DNA of 64,000 nucleotides from Physcomitrium patens (lineage: Eukaryota; Streptophyta; Bryopsida; Funariales; Funariaceae). The notes below the pieces were generated by a model. The model ran no database searches. It was not told the origin of the DNA and was given only the letters and a program-made list of their open reading frames with translations. The position numbers and the translations under genes are program-made. Positions 59,689-64,000 of the stretch are shown here, in pieces. The stretch spans positions 5,488,623-5,552,622 of the forward strand of contig NC_037262.1 in NCBI RefSeq assembly GCF_000002425.4, given 5' to 3'. The number at the start of each line of letters is the position of its first letter. The first letter of the stretch is position 1.

Positions 59689-61000
59689 TCATACGTGATT
59701 ATAATGAGTTTTTTGAATGTCCTGATTTTTTGGCAATTGTTCTGAAGCATCTGTACTTGTGGATGCTCCACATGCCGAATTGGTAATGCTTTGAACTATT
59801 CGTGCAGTTTGCGTAAGGGATTGAAGACATACGAAATCTTCATTCCATTTCCAAGAACTACCAAATCAGCAAGGCAACAATGGCCACGACCTTTTTCTGC
59901 AACAATTTTTCGCAATTTAGTTCCGAGAAACCCGTCGAGGTGTTACTAGGGAGAGATTCAAACTACCACCATTTGGCCAACCCCAGCAGAATTGCGATTC
60001 ACTCCCAAACTGCCATCAGGTACAAAGCACGTTGAACAGCTCACACTTCCAAAGCTTGTCGTGGAGTAATGCCATCGTACTGTCCGGCTGTTCTTGAGCA
60101 TCTAAGGACTGCGTCGCTACATGGCAGCAGAACGATTAAATGCCTGGCACCATTTTCATTGCTTTTCGAGTCTTTATGTTCTGGAGAGAACTTTAGAGCT
60201 TTGCAGTTAATGCCTGGTACGTACACATCGAGTGCATCGAGACTCCTGGAGACACATAGCATTCTAATCTGTCGAGAGCCCTGGACGGCTCAATATAATG
60301 TGATTGATAATCAATAGGGGCGCGGACTCTGCAGTTTCTTCTTCCTGGAAGAGCCTCAAGATCCAAACATCTTCTGGTCTCCTAGCCTTGGGATGTGAGC
60401 ACATTGCCGAGGTCCTTGATCTGGACTGACAGTCTTCACCGCTGTCTCCATCGATGGATATATTCCTTCCATTCGAGAAGCATTCAAATTAAACTAGTGA
60501 AGTAAATGACCACCCAGTTTGGATTGTAGTGCAAGTGTCCATTTAATGGATCCTGAATAGAATACACGGGAGCCAGATCATTCCAGCAGAAAGTGGAAGT
60601 TGACACTGGTCGTGGAAAAGCTGTCTGGCTCCTCATGAAGAGAACCAAACTCAGCTTCACAGTCCAAGTGTGCTCCAATCCCCTCCCAAGAAATATTGTT
60701 TCGGTGAACGATGCCCGAGACCATTGTGCAAAATTTCTGACAGGTCTTTCTTCATTTTCCATTTCTTTTTTCTCCCTTGTCACGTTTTGAATGAATTCAA
60801 AGGAGGAATCTTATCAAATGCTGAATGACGGAGCTGGATGCATGTTCAGTTCAGCTGGGAAGCAGTGCCCAGGAAGAAATCTGAACCGTGACCCAGTTTC
60901 ATCTGTTCGTTTGTTCTTTTTTCTTATTGTTTTTTTTTTTACTTTTTTCTTTTCTTTTCTGTAATTAATTCTGCTCCTTGATTTTTTGAGTTGTTGAGAG

Positions 61001-62091
61001 TAGTTCAAATTTGAATTGGTAATTAGTACAATCTGTTGAGTGATTTAACAAACTGAAGGGATTTATTTGTTGTTATCATTATTATGTAAATTGAATAAAG
61101 GCTGTTTTCTCCGCACGCCTAAGGTATGTAACGCTTGAACTTTATTACCATTCATGTGTGATAGAAAGTATTTAACATGCAAGTTGATGGCAATTGATAA
61201 AGGCTATTCAAATAAATAAGCATTGAGAATAAAATCTATGTTTATAGTATAAAATTCCTAAGAACTGAAAATATTGGTCAATTTTCTTTTTATTTGAATA
61301 GTGCATTCAACACACGGAGAGAAAATATTAAAAATATTGGTGACATCAACAATAAATAATATGTTTCTACAATAATAAACTATATAAGAGTAAATCTAAT
61401 ATGCTTTTATTAGAATAAATCTAAGAGGCAATCATCAAAGATTATATATATATATATATATATACATGGATAGGCTTAGGCTACAAGCACACTCTAAGTT
61501 GCTAAACATGCACTCCAAATTACTATATATAGATACAAGAAAAATAAAAGCCTCTAATTTGCTAGTTTCTATTGTATAAAGCTTGATACTTGCAACCACT
61601 ACATATAGGTTGAGAATGTGGCAGCCCCCTTGCAAGGATTTTTGAAGGCAAAGCTCCAAAAAAAAAAAAAAAAAAAAAAAAAAAACTTTATATGGACTAA
61701 TCAATTTTGTAATCTTAATATATTTTTTTAAAACCTCGTCTCTCAGAATTTATATCTCTCTCTCTACATATTTCTCACTTCTTTTCTATCCTAATTTCTT
61801 TCTTTTCACTCTTCTTTGTTCTCTTCTTCTTTTTATTTCTTACTCTTTTTTTTATTGGATAATAAGTCTTCTTCTACCAAACTCAAAAAAATATATAAAT
61901 CATGAAAAGAGTTTTTTTAAAATGTTAAGATTCATTTATTTATACATGCAATTGTTGCCCTCCTTGACCCTTCTCCCTCCCTTCCATCATCATTGTAGAT
62001 ATGAGGCTCTATATAATAATCAACCAATTAAAAGCTTTTATTTTTCTTAGATATGCATGTGGCAACTTGAGATGTGCTTGTAGCTTGAATC

Positions 62092-62129
<38 letters not shown>

Positions 62130-62353
62130 TTATATATTTAAAGTATTTTCTAAAAATAAATTTATTTTTTAAAATATTAAATTAATTATTAAATTTAAAA
62201 ATATATTTTTTAAATTTATTTTAAATTTAATAAAATATTAAACTATCCATACAATATATAATTATTTTTAAAAAATCAATATCAACACTATAGTATAAAA
62301 AATCTAATTTATACAAATAATTTTCATTCATATAGATCTTGTAAATAAAACCA
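61001..62353. other. AT-rich DNA with simple repeats
   Basis: TA run at 61443-61464; a CAAGCACACTC...CAAGGATTTTTGAAGGC stretch ending in a 28-nt A run (61658-61685), possibly an old retroposon end; pyrimidine-rich DNA at 61750-61855; TA run at 62096-62123. No gene seen. Confidence 0.55.
61658..61685. repeat. Poly-A tract
   Basis: 28 consecutive A. Confidence 0.9.
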
Positions 62354-62357
62354 ACAT

Positions 62358-63773
62358 TGTTGTATTGTAATACTACTATAAGGCAAAGAAGAAATATAAA
62401 TTATATTTTAAAAAGATATAGATAGAAGATAGAAAGGTTATAAATATACATAGTGTTAATTTCTTTTAATATAAAAAGACTTCTACTTCCTTTATAAGAC
62501 CATAGAAAATTAAAAAAAACAAAAAAAAACAAAAAAAAACAAAAAAAAAAAAAACAAACAAACAAACAAACAAACAAACAAAGTTGAATAGCAAAAATTA
62601 CCTTAAAAAGCTAAAAATTGATACTCTAAGTCGATCAGTTAGTTGTGAACCAAGGTTAAAACCAAACCTTGAGGCACAAAACTACATACCTATGATATTT
62701 CTAAGGTTCTTTTATTAATTAGAAAAAAATGATAGAGAGAAAAATTGATAGAATTTATTAAAACATTAATTTTGAATGATTTGGATTAATACAAAGTTTT
62801 TTAGGGCTTTTCAAAATTAGAGATATTAAAAACGATAAAAGTTTTGAGAAATAAAAAAGAGTTTACATATTTAAGGACTATATAAGCATTGTAGCAAATT
62901 GACAAGTAAAACTTTATATGATTGTTGATTTTCTTGTCTTCAATGTGTTTTGTAAAATTATAATAAATCAATTAATTAGATTATATATAGTTAAAATTCA
63001 ATTGGATTAGAATCTTGAAATTTAAATTTCATGGATCAACAATAGTATCTTTGATCTTGTGCAATCTACTAGTTAGATTGAGATGAAATTTTGTGATCTA
63101 ATAGTTTACTTAGTTTGAAACATTTTTGTAAAGTTTGAGGGCAATAAAACTATACAATAAGAGGACACAATCACTAGTAGATTAATATCAAGGTTATAAA
63201 AAGTGGATAATCGACATCCAAGAAAATTAGGAGTTTTTTCTTCTAATTGGTGAATTGGATTCATTTCAAATCTTTTGTGCTTGTTTTTATCAAGAAAATT
63301 TCTATGTATAAAAATTTTGAAATAAATTAATGGTTTTATTAATAATTATGGTTTTTAAGGATGTTTTAGGATTTATTTAAGATATATTAATAATTTCATT
63401 AGGATTTTTTGGGATTTTATTAGAACACTTTTAAATTTTATTAAGAGTTTTTTTAGGGGTTTTTTTATTTAATTCTTAAATTTTTTATTTTTTAGAATAT
63501 TTTAAAGAATAAATAATACTTTATTTTAAAATTTTCTTTATGATTTCTATGATTATTTTTTAGTATTCTTCATGATTTATTTAACGTTACATTAAAGATT
63601 TTTTTAAGATTTTAAAGATTTAATTAAGGTTTAATTTGAATTATTAAGGTTCAATGAAGATTTATTTAAGATTTTATTAAGACTATTAGATTCTTTGTTT
63701 GTTGCAAACTACAAGTTACTTCCATAGCAAAGTGCCCAAAGAGTTCTTAAACAAGACAACAGGTAATATAACA
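62358..63773 (+). mobile_element. N7: 1.42-kb N-family insertion
   Basis: Starts TGTTGTATTGTAATAC and ends AGGTAATATAACA; flanks ACAT (62354-62357) and ACGT (63774-63777). The 3' end matches N5 (CAAAGAGTTCTTAAACAAGA against CCAAAGAAGA, both followed by CAACACGTAAT-like sequence). Near that end it carries reverse-orientation ATTAGGATTTT repeats like those of N4. This is the only N copy not evidently inside a chromovirus. Confidence 0.8.
62511..62581. repeat. A-rich and (AAAC)n microsatellite inside N7
   Basis: Runs of A9C followed by about eight AAAC/CAAA units. Confidence 0.9.
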
Positions 63774-63777
63774 ACGT

Positions 63778-64000
63778 TTAAAGATAATTAAAATAATAAT
63801 ATAATGGAATGCTTATGCATTGATGAACTTTGTTTTTGGAAGTTTAATTTTTTATAATCTAGGTTTATTTATTAATAGTTTAAATCCATAATATAAACTA
63901 TATAATATTTAAAAATAAAAATAAAAAACAATGTCAATTTTATTCTATTTTATTTTAACAAACATTAAATTATTTTAACTATTTAAAATATATATATATA
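63778..64000. other. AT-rich end of window
   Basis: Nothing recognised. Confidence 0.6.

Larger units (their letters stand above)
57319..61000 (+). other. Higher-GC, exon-like region, host gene or gene relic
   Basis: About 3.7 kb with GC near 40%, unlike the flanks, and without transposon motifs. Several short open segments have protein-like composition and neighbouring AG/GT splice-like borders (57327-57434, 58587-58724, 58969-59196, 59542-59688, about 59818-59949). They do not join in an obvious way and I recognise no family, so it may be a decayed gene copy or a gene with unfamiliar exons. Confidence 0.45.

Noticed and set aside
60484-60790. Overlapping open frames on both strands
   Set aside because: They overlap in antisense with no motif or start context to favour either; treated as part of the unassigned region.
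1-64000. Fungal origin of the contig
   Set aside because: Considered because of the pol type. The plant-style copia and gag fossils and the dispersed CpG decay argue for a plant, but I cannot exclude it from sequence alone.

Overview
This window is AT-rich nuclear DNA, most likely from a plant, and it is built almost entirely of nested transposon fossils. Ty1/copia fossils of plant type (23-30.6 kb and 54.6-57.3 kb), a plant-style gag fossil (36.1-37.5 kb), exon-like sequence with GT-AG borders (57.3-61 kb) and C-to-T decay concentrated at CpG all fit a plant with heavy DNA methylation. The dominant Ty3/gypsy elements are chromodomain-bearing chromoviruses. Their RT reads DYRGLN and LRGAYNLVRI, the form known from fungal/Tcn1-type chromoviruses, rather than the DYRALN and SGYHQIR form of seed-plant lineages. 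Tcn1-type elements have been reported from mosses and lycophytes as well as fungi, so a non-seed land plant is my best guess, at low confidence. No intact host gene, tRNA, rRNA or CRISPR was recognised.

Layout. 1-3.5 kb: minus-strand chromovirus CV1-A. 3.5-6.5 kb: AT-rich spacer. 6.5-8.3 kb: a copia LTR split by a 1.6-kb insertion. 8.3-23.1 kb: CV1-B and CV1-C, which share an LTR and carry four insertions of a 1.2-1.6 kb 'N' family plus one solo LTR. 23.1-30.6 kb: copia E, split by CV2-D, a compact chromovirus of a second family, itself carrying an N insertion. 30.6-38.6 kb: AT-rich DNA with an 0.88-kb block that recurs at 53.4 kb, a gag fossil and a large inverted repeat. 38.6-53.4 kb: CV1-G and CV1-H sharing an LTR, with CV1-I, nearly whole and young, nested inside H. 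54.6-57.3 kb: copia J. 57.3-61 kb: higher-GC exon-like relic. 61-64 kb: AT-rich DNA with a seventh N insertion.

Most interesting signals. (1) In both chromovirus families an inverted repeat lies just after the TATA box. Its right arm is the predicted RNA 5' end, and that same sequence is complementary to an 11-nt site 2 nt inside the element. The sequences differ between families while the pairing is kept, which points to Tf1/sushi-type self-priming plus a hairpin that would distinguish the 3' R copy from the 5' copy. (2) Seven N elements have TGTYG/TGTCA termini and 4-bp target duplications that reconstruct to NCGN (mostly ACGT or CCGT); six lie in chromovirus fossils, and uninterrupted sites are visible in sister copies. 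(3) Both chromovirus families carry an extra reading region (ORF3) after the chromodomain. (4) Their untranslated leaders carry repeated hairpins that display GGATTACC and whose stems co-vary.

Limits: all comparisons were made by eye. Boundaries marked 'about' may be off by tens of bases, and LTR differences are hand counts.
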